64,000 bases of DNA from Caulobacter endophyticus (GCF_029543245.1 NZ_JARQWV010000012.1:98739-162738); one strand, 5' to 3'. Counted from the stretch's first letter, positions 15,983 through 24,576 are shown. Program-made: numbers and translations. The notes: generated by a model from the letters alone, not told the origin.

Positions 15983-16891
15983 ATGACCGACGCCGCCCCC
16001 CAGATCCTGTCCGACGACCTCGTTTCCGCCTTCCAGATCGAAGGCCTGCCCGTGCGCGGCCGCGTGGTGCGGCTGGGCGAGGCGGTCAACGAGGTGCTGA
16101 CCCGCCATTCCTATCCCGAGCCCGTGGCCAACCTGCTGGGCGAGGCCTGCGCGCTGGCCGCCCTGGTCGGCTCGAGCCTGAAGTTCGAGGGCCGCCTGAT
16201 CGTCCAGGCCCAGGGCGACGGCCCGGTGCGCTATGTGGTGGTCGACTACGACACCACCGGCGGCCTGCGCGGCTATTGCCGGTTCGACCCCGACGAAGTC
16301 GCGGCGGTTTCGGAAGGTTTCGCCCGTCCGGGCGCCAAGACCCTGCTGGGCGGCGGCGTGTTCATCATGACCCTCGACCAGGGCGCCGACATGGAGCGCT
16401 ATCAGGGCGTCACCGCCATTGAGGGCGAGAGCCTGGCTTTGTGCGCCGAGCAGTACTTCATGCAGTCGGAACAGATCCCGACCCGCGTGCGCCTGGCCGT
16501 CGGCCAGGTCGACACGGGCGAGGGCCTGACCTGGCGCGCCGGCGGCATTCTCATTCAGACCATCGCCGGCGACGAGACGCGCGGCGAGACCAAGGAAGCC
16601 TGGAACCACGCCCAGGCGCTGTTCGAGACCACGGGCGAGGACGAGCTGATCGACCCGACCGTGCCGACCACCACCCTGCTGTGGCGCCTGTTCAACGAGG
16701 ACGGCGTGCGCCTGATCGACGAGAAGCCGCTGCGCGCCTTCTGCCGCTGCTCGGAAGAGCGGATCGGCGTGGTGCTGCAGTCGTTCTCGCCGGAAGAGAA
16801 GGCCGAGATGATCGAGCCCGACGGCAAGATCCACGTGACCTGCGAGTACTGCTCGCGCGTCTACGCGCTGGAGCCGGAAGGCGAGGCGTAA
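15983..16891 (+). CDS. hslO: Redox-regulated chaperone Hsp33
   Basis: Hsp33 is a cytoplasmic holdase activated by oxidation and unfolding. The 302-residue protein has the N-terminal substrate-binding domain (LGEAVNEVLTRHSYPEPVANLLGEACALAALVGSSLKF region) and the C-terminal zinc switch with CxC in FCRCSEER and CxxC in CEYCSRVY, so all four redox cysteines are present. The start has no strong RBS but fits the family length. A CCTCCCCC/GGGGGAGG hairpin followed by TTCTCT lies just after the stop. Confidence 0.94.
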   Translation: MTDAAPQILSDDLVSAFQIEGLPVRGRVVRLGEAVNEVLTRHSYPEPVANLLGEACALAALVGSSLKFEGRLIVQAQGDGPVRYVVVDYDTTGGLRGYCRFDPDEVAAVSEGFARPGAKTLLGGGVFIMTLDQGADMERYQGVTAIEGESLALCAEQYFMQSEQIPTRVRLAVGQVDTGEGLTWRAGGILIQTIAGDETRGETKEAWNHAQALFETTGEDELIDPTVPTTTLLWRLFNEDGVRLIDEKPLRAFCRCSEERIGVVLQSFSPEEKAEMIEPDGKIHVTCEYCSRVYALEPEGEA

Positions 16892-16901
16892 GGCAGGAGG
16901 A

Positions 16902-16923
16902 GCCTCCCCCAGAGGGGGAGGTT
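16902..16923 (+). terminator. Hairpin after hslO, likely terminator
   Basis: CCTCCCCC-AGA-GGGGGAGG followed by TTCTCT lies 11 bases after the hslO stop. It belongs to the repeat class seen elsewhere in the window (GGGGGAGG ... GCGACTGA) and probably doubles as a terminator. Confidence 0.6.
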
Positions 16924-16952
16924 CTCTAAGCGACTGAAGGGGGCTAGCGCAG

Positions 16953-17240
16953 CTAGTGCCGCCCTTCCGGCCGTCGGATGACGTATTCGTGCGTCAGGTC
17001 CAGATCGAGCCGCACCGAGCCGGCCGGCGGTTCGCCGCCGTCCAGGTGCGGCCGCTCGCCCAGAACCAGATAGGCCTGGGCGTTCGGTTCCACATTGTTG
17101 AAACTGATCTTCGAAGAGCCGCCGGGCGGGATCGTCCGCGCCAGGCTGACCGGCCTGCTGGGCGCCTTCTGGAACACCATGACCGTCGAGTTCTGGACGT
17201 CGTCGCTCTGGTTGATGAGGGTAAGCTCGTAATCGGCCAC
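16953..17240 (-). CDS. Small unknown protein, related to downstream neighbour
   Basis: This 95-residue protein has no signal peptide and looks all-beta. Its start (MADYELTLINQSDDVQNSTV) resembles the start of the neighbouring 17335-17970 product (MTSYTIQIWNQSQAARSYVL). Both share Y-hydrophobic-x-hydrophobic-x-NQS, then a VFQK/LQQP stretch, and an F-N/D-x acidic region. The pattern also recalls RhiA-like rhizosphere-induced proteins, but I cannot confirm that. The gene follows its relative after about 94 bases on the same strand. Confidence 0.6.
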   Translation of the reverse strand: MADYELTLINQSDDVQNSTVMVFQKAPSRPVSLARTIPPGGSSKISFNNVEPNAQAYLVLGERPHLDGGEPPAGSVRLDLDLTHEYVIRRPEGRH

Positions 17241-17334
17241 GCCGCAACCTCCCTATGTGTTCGCGGTCTGACGCCGCTAGGGGAAGTAAACGCAGAACAT
17301 CGTTACTTGGCAACGGCGCCTTTCGGCGACGGCG

Positions 17335-17970
17335 TCAGCCGTAGGTCACGGAAAAGGTTCCGTCCGCGTGCTGGATGACCGTGGCAGTGGTCTGCGCCCG
17401 TCCGGCGAAGTCGATTTCGGCCGCGCCGGCGACCAGGCCGGCGTCCATCACCTCGCCTGGCGCATAGTCCCCGACGGCCACATAGTAGGTGTGGATCGGC
17501 CGGATGGTGCTGATCGTGTTCGGCAGGGCCGGAAAGGTCATGGTCGGGACCGGGATCGGCGAGGCGGCCATGCGCGCCATCCCCAGGACGTAGCCGTTGC
17601 TCGGGGTGAAGTCGGACCCCGTGACGATCGCGAAGCTCCCCGGCGGGGCCGAGCCCGGGCTGGTGACCGAGGTGAAACCGGTGGGAGAGCCGCCGCTGAA
17701 GGCGACCGTATCATGGGTCTGGGTGTTGACCAGCGCCACGCCGCCGCTGAGCGTTCGGCCGTTGGCTGGCGGCTCGCTCCAGTAGGCGTAGATGGTCTCG
17801 TCGAAGGTGATGCGGTCGAAGCCGCCGTTGGTCACGCTGGGAAAGGTCGCCCAGGCGTTGGTGTAGCCCTGCGGCGAGCCGGCCGCGGCCAGTTCGGGCT
17901 GCTGCAGAAACAGCACATAGCTCCTGGCGGCCTGGGACTGGTTCCAGATCTGGATGGTGTAGGACGTCAT
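17335..17970 (-). CDS. Unknown protein, possibly RhiA-like
   Basis: The 211-residue, beta-rich protein starts MTSYTIQIWNQS and has a YxxW-SEPP segment (IYAYWSEPPANG) and repeated Gly/Thr/Ser-rich strands. It has no signal peptide or cysteines. I picked ATG 17970, since the upstream in-frame start at 17994 adds only eight residues without conservation. The N-terminal half, with N-S-x(n)-F-x-Q-x-P and a later W-S-E, is reminiscent of RhiA-family proteins; this is a tentative resemblance from memory. Paired with the shorter paralogue downstream. Confidence 0.6.
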   Translation of the reverse strand: MTSYTIQIWNQSQAARSYVLFLQQPELAAAGSPQGYTNAWATFPSVTNGGFDRITFDETIYAYWSEPPANGRTLSGGVALVNTQTHDTVAFSGGSPTGFTSVTSPGSAPPGSFAIVTGSDFTPSNGYVLGMARMAASPIPVPTMTFPALPNTISTIRPIHTYYVAVGDYAPGEVMDAGLVAGAAEIDFAGRAQTTATVIQHADGTFSVTYG

Positions 17971-18046
17971 CGCTCGGTTCCCCCCGGGGTTCACGAACGA
18001 TGACGTACTATCTCAAGGTTGCGTTTTCGGAAACGCGATCCTTGCG

Positions 18047-18511
18047 TCAGTTCACCCGCCGGGAGGCGCCCGGCAGGTGCAGCGAGAACTCGGGAATGTG
18101 CGCGTCGAACGCTTCGCCGGCCTCGGTCACCATCTGGTAGCGGCCGACCATCGTGCCCGACGACGTCGGCAGCGGGCAGTTGGAGACGTAGCGGAAGGCC
18201 TCGCGCGGCCGCAGTTCCGGCTGCTCGCCGACCACGCCCGAGCCCTCGACCTCGTTGCTGCGGTTCATCGCGTCTGTGACCTTCCACCAGCGCGCGACCA
18301 GATGGACGGTCTCGACGCCGTGGTTCTCGATCTCGACGGTGTAGGCCCACAGGTAGAGGCTCTGCTCGGGCGAGGACTCCTCGGGCAGGTAGCAGGGCGC
18401 GACCCGCACGACGATGTCGCGCGTGCGGGCTTCATAGATGCCGGTATCGGGGCCGCGGCGCCGACGGATCCGCTTCAGCGGCGGGCTGGACTCACGCCTG
18501 GTCGAGCGCAC
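18047..18511 (-). CDS. apaG: ApaG-domain protein
   Basis: ApaG is a small fibronectin-type III-like cytoplasmic protein linked to Co2+/Mg2+ tolerance and diadenosine tetraphosphate levels; its molecular role is uncertain. The 154-residue product has family blocks YLWAYTVEIENHG, VHLVARWWKVTD, VEGSGVVGEQPELRPREAFRYVSNCPLPTSSGTMVGRYQM-type conservation and a HIPEFSLHLP end. The basic N-terminal extension (about 25 residues) is longer than usual. The start overlaps the metZ 3' end by 20 bases, so it is translated from the metZ transcript. Confidence 0.92.
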   Translation of the reverse strand: MRSTRRESSPPLKRIRRRRGPDTGIYEARTRDIVVRVAPCYLPEESSPEQSLYLWAYTVEIENHGVETVHLVARWWKVTDAMNRSNEVEGSGVVGEQPELRPREAFRYVSNCPLPTSSGTMVGRYQMVTEAGEAFDAHIPEFSLHLPGASRRVN

Positions 18512-19676
18512 GGGTCACGTCTCGCGTCAGGTCGGACAGGCTTTCCAGGCCCACGGACAGGCGCACGCCGCCTTCGGTCACGCCCAGCAGCGGGCGCATT
18601 TCCTCGGGCACCGAGCGGTGCGTCGTGGTCGGCGGGTGGGTGGCCATCGACTTGGCGTCGCCCAGATTGTTGGAGATGTCGACGATCTCCAGCGCGTTCA
18701 GGAACTTGAAGGCCGCCTCGCGCGAGCCGAGGTCCAGGGCGATCACCGTGCCGGCGCCGGTCATCTGCTTCTTGGCCACTTCGTAGCCAGGGTGATCGGT
18801 GCGGAACGGGTAGAGCACCCGCGTCACCTTCTTGTGCTCGGCCATGACATCGGCCAGGGCGGCGGCGGTGTCGGTCTGGCGGCGCACGCGCAGGTCCAGC
18901 GTCTCCAGGCCCTTGAGCATGACCCAGGCGTTGAACGGCGACAGCGATGGGCCGGTGTGGCGCATGCTGTCGCGGTAGAATTCCTCGTTGATGGCCTCGG
19001 TGGTCAGGATCGCCCCGCCCAGCACGCGGCCCTGGCCGTCGATGTGCTTGGTGGCCGAATAGACGACGACGTCGGCGCCCAGCTCCAGCGGCTGCTGGAA
19101 GATCGGGGTGGCGAACACGTTATCGACGATGACCTTGGCGCCGACGGCGTGGGCCAGCTTCGACACCGCGGCGATGTCGGTGATCTCCAGCACCGGGTTC
19201 GAGGGGGTCTCGATCAGCACGGCCTTGGTGTTGGACTTGATCGCCGCTTCCCAGGCCGAAAGGTCGGTGGCGTCGACGAAGGTGGTCTCGACGCCGAAGC
19301 GCGGCAGCCATTCGGCGATCAGCCAGCGGCACGAGCCGAAGAGGGCGTTGCCGGCCACCACGTGATCGCCCGCGCGCACCAGGCCCATCAGCGCCGAGTG
19401 GACGGCGGCCATGCCCGTGGCCGTGGCGCGGCAGACCTCGGCGCCTTCCAGCAGCGCAAGGCGGTCCTCGAACATCTTCACGGTCGGGTTGTTGAAGCGC
19501 GAATAGACGAAGCCCGGATCCTCGCCCGAGAACCGGCGATCGGCGCCCTCGGCGCTGTCGTAGGTGAAGCCCTGGGTCAGGTAGAGCGCCTCGGCGGTCT
19601 CCATGAACGGCGAACGGGCGAGACCTCCACGGATCAGCTTGGTGGCGACGTCCCAGTTCTTCGGATCTTCGGACAC
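18492..19676 (-). CDS. metZ: O-succinylhomoserine sulfhydrylase
   Basis: MetZ converts O-succinylhomoserine and sulfide to homocysteine in methionine synthesis, using pyridoxal phosphate. The 394-residue protein has the Cys/Met-metabolism PLP fold: YSRFNNPT, GMAAVHSALM, ETPSNPVLEI, and the PLP-lysine context VVYSATKHIDGQGR. I chose GTG 19676 because AGGA lies six bases upstream and the conserved region SEDPKNWDVATKLIRGGL begins there. In-frame upstream ATGs at 19739 and 19712 would overlap the candidate promoter. apaG overlaps the 3' end. Confidence 0.92.
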   Translation of the reverse strand: MSEDPKNWDVATKLIRGGLARSPFMETAEALYLTQGFTYDSAEGADRRFSGEDPGFVYSRFNNPTVKMFEDRLALLEGAEVCRATATGMAAVHSALMGLVRAGDHVVAGNALFGSCRWLIAEWLPRFGVETTFVDATDLSAWEAAIKSNTKAVLIETPSNPVLEITDIAAVSKLAHAVGAKVIVDNVFATPIFQQPLELGADVVVYSATKHIDGQGRVLGGAILTTEAINEEFYRDSMRHTGPSLSPFNAWVMLKGLETLDLRVRRQTDTAAALADVMAEHKKVTRVLYPFRTDHPGYEVAKKQMTGAGTVIALDLGSREAAFKFLNALEIVDISNNLGDAKSMATHPPTTTHRSVPEEMRPLLGVTEGGVRLSVGLESLSDLTRDVTRALDQA

Positions 19677-19710
19677 GGCTTCCTCGACGCAGTAGTCACA
19701 AGTTGGCGGC

Positions 19711-19739
19711 ATAAGGGGTTTGGCGGCCCCCAGGGTCAA
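19711..19739 (-). promoter_or_regulatory. Candidate metZ promoter
   Basis: On the minus strand TTGACC (19739-19734) and CCTTAT (19716-19711) are spaced by 17 bases. The implied transcript would start about 30 bases before the GTG at 19676, which supports that start codon over the upstream ATGs. Confidence 0.45.
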
Positions 19740-19834
19740 GCGCCGAGGGTCTTATTTCAACATCAGAATGCCTGGAGGCGAACGACGCGCGCGCAGCCTT
19801 GCCTTAGGCGCGAGGTTTAGAGAGTGTGCCGCCG

Positions 19835-20863
19835 ATGACCGACGCCCACGCCGCAGGGATTCTGCCCTGCCAGACCATCGAGTCCCTGATCGCCCAGGAG
19901 GCGATCACCTCGCAGACCCCGTTCGACCGCGACCAGGTTCAGCCGGCCAGCCTCGACCTGCGCCTGGGCGTGCGCTGCTGGCGCGTGCGGGCCTCGTTCC
20001 TGCCGGGCGTCTCGCGCCGCGTGCCTGACCGCCTCAAGGACGTGGCCATGCACGAGCTGGACCTGAGCAAGGGCGCGGTGCTGGAGAAGGGCTGCGTCTA
20101 CATCGCCGAGATCCAGGAGCGCCTGGCGCTGCCGGCCAATGTCGCCGCGCGCGGCAATCCCAAGAGCTCCACGGGCCGGGTCGACGTCTTTGTCCGCCTG
20201 CTGAGCGACCACTCCAAGGCCTTCGACGACATCGAGGCCGGCTATGAGGGGCCGCTCTATATCGAGATCGCGCCGCAGACCTTCTCGGTGCTGGTCCGCG
20301 CCGGCACGCGCCTGAACCAGCTGCGCCTCAAGCGCGGCGATCCGGTGAAGCTGGCCATCCGCAGTGTCGGCGTCGACCTGACGCCCGGCCAGAGCGGCAT
20401 CGTGGGCTTCCGCGGCCGTCGCCACGCCGGCGTCGTCGATCTCGACCACGAGGACGGCCACGACCCGCGCGACTTCTGGGAGCCGCTGGAAACCCGCCAC
20501 GGCGAGCTGCTGCTCGATCCGGGCGAGTTTTACATCCTGGCTTCCAAGGACGACGTCGAGATCCCGGTCATGGAAGCGGCCGAGATGACCCCGATCGATC
20601 CGTCGGTGGGCGAGTTCCGCGTCCACTACGCCGGCTTCTTCGACCCGGGCTTCGGCACCGAGGAGGCCGGCGCCGTCGGCTCCAAGGGCGTGCTCGAGGT
20701 GCGCAGCCACGAGACGCCGTTCCTGCTGGAAGACGGCCAGACCGTGGCTCGCCTGGTCTATGAGCCCCTGACCGAGCGGCCCGCGCGCCTCTATGGCGAG
20801 GGCGGTTCGCACTACCAGAGGCAGGGGCTGAAGCTTTCCAAGCACTTCAAGCCGTGGCGTTAG
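19835..20863 (+). CDS. Two-domain dCTP deaminase-like protein
   Basis: The protein (342 residues from ATG 19835; a GTG at 19826 is also possible) matches alphaproteobacterial 2'-deoxycytidine 5'-triphosphate deaminases. These convert dCTP to dUTP to feed thymidylate synthesis. The usual dcd is about 190 residues; here the N-terminal part holds the QPASLDLRLG and RGNPKSSTGRVDVFVRLLSD blocks, and a second dUTPase-like barrel follows (FRVHYAGFFDPGFG, LLEDGQTVARLVYE). The duplicated form replaces the standard trimer subunit. No evident partner gene nearby. Confidence 0.82.
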   Translation: MTDAHAAGILPCQTIESLIAQEAITSQTPFDRDQVQPASLDLRLGVRCWRVRASFLPGVSRRVPDRLKDVAMHELDLSKGAVLEKGCVYIAEIQERLALPANVAARGNPKSSTGRVDVFVRLLSDHSKAFDDIEAGYEGPLYIEIAPQTFSVLVRAGTRLNQLRLKRGDPVKLAIRSVGVDLTPGQSGIVGFRGRRHAGVVDLDHEDGHDPRDFWEPLETRHGELLLDPGEFYILASKDDVEIPVMEAAEMTPIDPSVGEFRVHYAGFFDPGFGTEEAGAVGSKGVLEVRSHETPFLLEDGQTVARLVYEPLTERPARLYGEGGSHYQRQGLKLSKHFKPWR

Positions 20864-20938
20864 GCCGCGGCGCTTAGCGCTCGCCTGGTTAACCCGCTCT
20901 CGCCTAGCGTGGTCCCCGTGTTTTAGTCGGGGACGCGT

Positions 20939-21814
20939 ATGGTTCTGGCCTGGATCAGGGGCGCTGCGGCGGCGCTCGTTGCGCTGGCGGGTCTGTCGGG
21001 CGCGGCTCATGCCGCCCCTGCCATGTGGGAGGTTAGCGACGGCGACTCCCGCATCTACCTGTTCGGCTCGATGCACGTGCTGTCGCCGGACGTGCGCTGG
21101 CGCACCCCGGTGTTCGACCGCGCCTATGCCCGCGCCGACAAGCTGTGGTTCGAGACCCGCGTCGACGCCGATCCCGCCGCCGTGAAAGCCCTGGTCGACC
21201 GCTACGGCGTCGATCTCGACCGTTCGCTGACCGAGAAACTGCCGCCGCGCACCGTGGCCAGCCTGCGCGCGGCGCTCGACAGCCGCGGCGCCAGCCTCGA
21301 CCGCGTCGACCGCCTGCGGCCCTGGGCGGCGGCGATGATGCTGTCGGTGCTGCCGATGGCGCAGGCTGGCGGCTCGGTGGAGGACGGCGCCGACGCAAGC
21401 GTCACCCGCCAGGCCGTGCGCGCCGAAAAGCCGGTCCTGGCCTTCGAGAGCTTCGAGCAGCAGCTGCGCCTGTTCGCCGACCTGCCCGAGACCGTCGAGG
21501 TGCAGTACCTCGACGATGTCGCCGCCGAGCAGATGGCCCCGCCGCGCAGGGGTGTCGACTTGCAGCAGGCCTGGCTGAAGGGTGACGTCGACCGCCTGGG
21601 CGCTGTGCTGGTCGAGGGCATGCGCCGCGACCGGCCCGAGCTTTACGAGGCGCTGCTCAAGCGACGCAACCTGGCTTGGGCGCAGGTTCTGGACCGCGAG
21701 ATGGCCGGCTCGGGCGTCGAGCTGGTCACGGTCGGTGCCCTACACATGGCCGGGCCCGACGGCCTGCCGGCCCTGATGAAGGCGCGCGGCTATCGCGTGC
21801 GGCGGGTGCAGTAA
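20939..21814 (+). CDS. TraB/GumN-family protein, exported (copy 1)
   Basis: The 291-residue protein has a signal peptide (cleavage near AHA-AP) followed by a TraB/GumN (PF01963) domain. Family motifs are IYLFGSMHVL with the GxxH site, an FE-containing segment, and VTVGALHMAGPDGLPAL with the second GxxH near the C-terminus. The Tiki-like fold of this family suggests a metal-dependent peptidase, but that is inferred from relatives. A second copy lies at 24626-25516. Confidence 0.85.
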   Translation: MVLAWIRGAAAALVALAGLSGAAHAAPAMWEVSDGDSRIYLFGSMHVLSPDVRWRTPVFDRAYARADKLWFETRVDADPAAVKALVDRYGVDLDRSLTEKLPPRTVASLRAALDSRGASLDRVDRLRPWAAAMMLSVLPMAQAGGSVEDGADASVTRQAVRAEKPVLAFESFEQQLRLFADLPETVEVQYLDDVAAEQMAPPRRGVDLQQAWLKGDVDRLGAVLVEGMRRDRPELYEALLKRRNLAWAQVLDREMAGSGVELVTVGALHMAGPDGLPALMKARGYRVRRVQ

Positions 21815-21841
21815 CCGCGCGAACCGGTGCATGGTCGGACT

Positions 21842-22726
21842 ATGACCGCGCCCGATCCCGCCTGGCTGCCTGACTTCATCCGCGACGAGCGCCTGGACGC
21901 CGGCTTCGCCGAGACCTTCCATGTCCTGCATCGGCCCCTGGCCGAGCGGTTGATCGCCGCGGCGCGGGCGCATGGCCGGCCGGGCTTCGTCGCCGGCCTG
22001 TCGGGGCCGCAGGGGGCGGGCAAGTCGACCCTGATGGCGGTGGTCGCGCGCCTTCTGGCCGACGAGGGGCTGAAGGTGGCCGTGCTGTCGCTGGACGACC
22101 TCTATCTGACCCGGTCCCAGCGCCAGGCCCTGGCCCGCGACGTCCACCCGCTGCTGGCCACGCGCGGACCGCCTGGCACGCACGACGTGGGCCTTGGACT
22201 GTCGCTGCTCGACGACCTGGCGGGGGAGGGCGCGATCGCCTTGCCGCGCTTCGACAAGGCCGCCGATGATCGGGCTCCGCGCGAGGCCTGGCCGGTGTTC
22301 GACGCTCCGGCCGACGTGGTGCTGCTGGAGGGCTGGTGCCTGGGCGCGCGGCCGCAAGGGGCGGCGGCGCTCGCCAAGCCCGTCAACGCCCTCGAGCGCG
22401 ACGAGGACAAAAGCGGCGCCTGGCGCGGCTACATCGACGCGGCCCTGGCCGGTCCGTACCGCGAGCTCTTCGGCCGGATCGACTGGCTGGCCGTGCTGAC
22501 CGCGCCCGACTTCGCCACCGTGCGGGCGTGGCGCCGGCAGCAGGAGGCCAAGCTTCAGGTCCGAATCGCCGCGCTTGGCGAGCGCGGCGGCCTCGATCCG
22601 GCGGTGCTGGAGCGCTTCCTCGACCACTACGAGCGGCTGACCGCGTGGTGCGCTGAGGACCTTCCAAGGCGGGCCGACCTGCATGTGGCGCTGGATGCGG
22701 CGAGGCGACCGCTTACGCCGCCCTGA
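21842..22726 (+). CDS. D-glycerate 3-kinase-like P-loop kinase
   Basis: The 294-residue protein has a Walker A motif GPQGAGKST (about residues 54-62), SLDDLYLTRSQR, a PGTHDVGL segment, FDKAADDRAP, and VVLLEGWCLGARP. These fit the plant/cyanobacterial-type glycerate kinase (GLYK/YGR205W family), which phosphorylates D-glycerate to 3-phosphoglycerate. Start ATG 21842 is chosen because the family homology begins there; an upstream in-frame ATG at 21827 adds five residues. It lies 27 bases after the TraB gene and may be co-transcribed. Confidence 0.82.
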   Translation: MTAPDPAWLPDFIRDERLDAGFAETFHVLHRPLAERLIAAARAHGRPGFVAGLSGPQGAGKSTLMAVVARLLADEGLKVAVLSLDDLYLTRSQRQALARDVHPLLATRGPPGTHDVGLGLSLLDDLAGEGAIALPRFDKAADDRAPREAWPVFDAPADVVLLEGWCLGARPQGAAALAKPVNALERDEDKSGAWRGYIDAALAGPYRELFGRIDWLAVLTAPDFATVRAWRRQQEAKLQVRIAALGERGGLDPAVLERFLDHYERLTAWCAEDLPRRADLHVALDAARRPLTPP

Positions 22727-22896
22727 GTCGCGCAAAGCGCAAGTCGCTGAACATGTTCAAGCTGTCGCGCGGCATGGCGTCGCACTACATATGGTGTCGG
22801 CTGCGTTAATCGTCACCAAGGGCTAGTGTCCGGTTATTGCGATTACACGCAGATTCGGCTTCCGGATCCGCGCCGCGTCGACGGGAGCCCAGCGTC

Positions 22897-23163
22897 ATGA
22901 ACCGCCTCTTCTCCGGTCCGTTCTCGACCCACAGCCAGCGCGTGGCCGCCTGGGAGCGCGCCGAGCGCATCCCCGGCTGCGACAAGGCCGTGTGGCGCCT
23001 CGACGCCGACGGACGGGTGATCCGCTGGGACGACTACGGCGACCGCTTCTCGCAATATGGCTGGCTACTCCACGCCGACCCCAAGGCCCACTGGCTGGCC
23101 AAGGCCCTGGGCGTCGCCGCCCCGGCGCCGCTGCACTGGCGAAGCGGGCGCATCGCCGCCTAA
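22897..23163 (+). CDS. Small unknown protein
   Basis: The 88-residue, Trp-rich, soluble product (MNRLFSGPFSTHSQRVAAWERAERI...) has no motif I recognise. The ATG at 22897 has CGGGAG about 12 bases upstream. Seven Trp residues and a conserved-looking RVIRWDDYGDRFSQYGW stretch suggest a compact domain. The 170-bp gap before it shows no gene. Coding confidence rests on codon bias and a plausible start. Confidence 0.55.
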   Translation: MNRLFSGPFSTHSQRVAAWERAERIPGCDKAVWRLDADGRVIRWDDYGDRFSQYGWLLHADPKAHWLAKALGVAAPAPLHWRSGRIAA

Positions 23164-23245
23164 GCGCGAATTTTGTCCAGGGTCCTTGACACGGTCCTGC
23201 GCTTCAATGTCAATGTTCCTTGTCATTTTGACGGGGGAACTTGGC

Positions 23246-23698
23246 ATGTCCGGGCAGAGACTGGCGCGACGACGGCTTGTGGCCGCGGTGGCCTATTCGT
23301 TTGGCGCGGCCTTGGTGCTCGGCGTCGCGGCCTCCCTGATCGGCGAGCTGGGCAAGCGAAAGCCCGAGTTTGCCGTCTTTTCGCTGGTCGTCATCGCGTT
23401 GTCGGTCATCGGGGTCATGGCTCTGGTGCTGTGGCTTTGCGCGCGCTGGTGGAGCGCCGCCGACGAGGCCGCGCGTGAAGCCCACAAGTGGTCCTGGTAC
23501 TGGGGCGGCTCTACGGGCCTGGCCCTGGCCGCCGTGCCCTACATCCTGCTCCACGCCATGCCCGCAGCCGCCGAGGCCGCGTTGCCGGCCGGCATGACCA
23601 CCACGCAGGCGGTGCTGTTCGGCATGGCCCTGCTCGGCGGCTTTCAACTGGTCGGTTACGGCCTGTTCTGGGCCGCCTGGTGGCTGAAGCGGCGCTGA
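23246..23698 (+). CDS. Membrane protein of XRE-linked cluster (first)
   Basis: The 150-residue product has about four hydrophobic segments. The start at 23246 (MSGQRLARRR) has GGGGGAAC seven bases upstream; in-frame ATGs at 23207 and 23213 lie in the probable promoter region. It is followed after seven bases by an XRE-family regulator and then by another membrane protein, a three-gene unit. No named family is recognised; small membrane proteins paired with such regulators are common in this order. Confidence 0.65.
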   Translation: MSGQRLARRRLVAAVAYSFGAALVLGVAASLIGELGKRKPEFAVFSLVVIALSVIGVMALVLWLCARWWSAADEAAREAHKWSWYWGGSTGLALAAVPYILLHAMPAAAEAALPAGMTTTQAVLFGMALLGGFQLVGYGLFWAAWWLKRR

Positions 23699-23705
23699 GG
23701 GGCGG

Positions 23706-23900
23706 ATGAAGAACCGCCTCAAGGTGCTGCGCGCCGAACGCGACTGGAGCCAGGCCGACCTGGCCCAGCGGCTCGACGTTTCCCGCCAGACCATCAACGC
23801 GCTGGAGACGGGCAAGTACGACCCCAGCCTGCCCCTGGCCTTCAAGATCGCCCGCCTGTTCGGCCAGCCCATCGAAGCCATCTTCCAGGACGAGGACTGA
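23706..23900 (+). CDS. Compact XRE-family (YdhM-like) transcriptional regulator
   Basis: The 64-residue protein is a single Cro/C1-type helix-turn-helix: MKNRLKVLRAERDWSQADLAQRLDVSRQTINALETGKYDPSL. It has a short tail (FGQPIEAIFQDED) typical of the small stand-alone XRE regulators. It sits between two membrane-protein genes, seven bases after the first and one base before the second (stop at 23900, next ATG at 23902), implying co-transcription and likely local control. Confidence 0.88.
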   Translation: MKNRLKVLRAERDWSQADLAQRLDVSRQTINALETGKYDPSLPLAFKIARLFGQPIEAIFQDED

Positions 23901-23901
23901 C

Positions 23902-24576
23902 ATGACCGCAGCGTCCAACGCCCAGAAGCTTTCGCCCCGGGCGCGCCGGGCCCTGATCCTGATGGCCGTCGGCGCGCCGGTGGGCTTCGCCGCCGGTCGG
24001 GTCTTGGTCTGGCTCAAGCGCCAGGGCTACTGGCGCGACTTGGAGTTCTCCTCCAGCGACGTCGTCTCGCTGGGTCTGGCGACCTTCCTCGTCGCCGTGG
24101 GCCTGGTGACCATGGCCGTCAGCCTCAGCCGCAAGGCGCTGGGGCGGCGGATCAACGGCGAGGAAGAGACCCGCGCGGCTACGCCCGCCCAGGCCAGCTT
24201 CTATGCCGGGCAGGGCGGGGTGCTGGTCCTTGCGGCCGTCATGCTAGCCGCTCCGCCGCTGGCGGGCGCGCTGTTTGTGCCGCTGTCGCCCTTGCTGGCC
24301 TCGGCGGTGATGACCGGCTTGATCACCGTGTTCCTGGTCCAGACCGCAGGCAACATCACCCTGTGGGTGCGCAGCGACGAGCTGATGCGCCGGACCATGG
24401 CCGAGACCGCGGCTGTCTCCTATGGCCTGCTGCAGGGGCTGCTGTTCCTGTGGGCGGCCGCCGAGAAGCTCTCTCTGCTGCCGCCGCTGACCCTTTGGGA
24501 CGCCGTCAACGTCAACATGATCGGCTACCTGCTGATCTCGATGATCGTGGCCTGGCGGCGCGGCTTCGTCGACTAG
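23902..24576 (+). CDS. Membrane protein of XRE-linked cluster (second)
   Basis: The 224-residue protein has about five hydrophobic helices and a charged loop around residues 80-95. No named family is recognised. It starts one base after the XRE regulator stop, so it is translationally coupled. Together with the first membrane protein and the regulator it forms a unit of unknown function. Its 3' end is 49 bases before the second TraB gene. Confidence 0.75.
   Translation: MTAASNAQKLSPRARRALILMAVGAPVGFAAGRVLVWLKRQGYWRDLEFSSSDVVSLGLATFLVAVGLVTMAVSLSRKALGRRINGEEETRAATPAQASFYAGQGGVLVLAAVMLAAPPLAGALFVPLSPLLASAVMTGLITVFLVQTAGNITLWVRSDELMRRTMAETAAVSYGLLQGLLFLWAAAEKLSLLPPLTLWDAVNVNMIGYLLISMIVAWRRGFVD

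Noticed and set aside
19677..19739. Upstream ATG starts for metZ (19739, 19712)
   Set aside because: They overlap the likely promoter and lack a Shine-Dalgarno; GTG 19676 has AGGA at the right distance and the conserved region starts there.
19677..19834. A SAM-II type riboswitch upstream of metZ
   Set aside because: metZ genes in alphaproteobacteria sometimes carry one, but I cannot find the expected conserved loops; a simple promoter with a short leader fits better.
22727..22896. A CtrA site in the gap before the small gene at 22897 (TTAA near 22807)
   Set aside because: The second half-site does not match, so there is only a lone TTAA.
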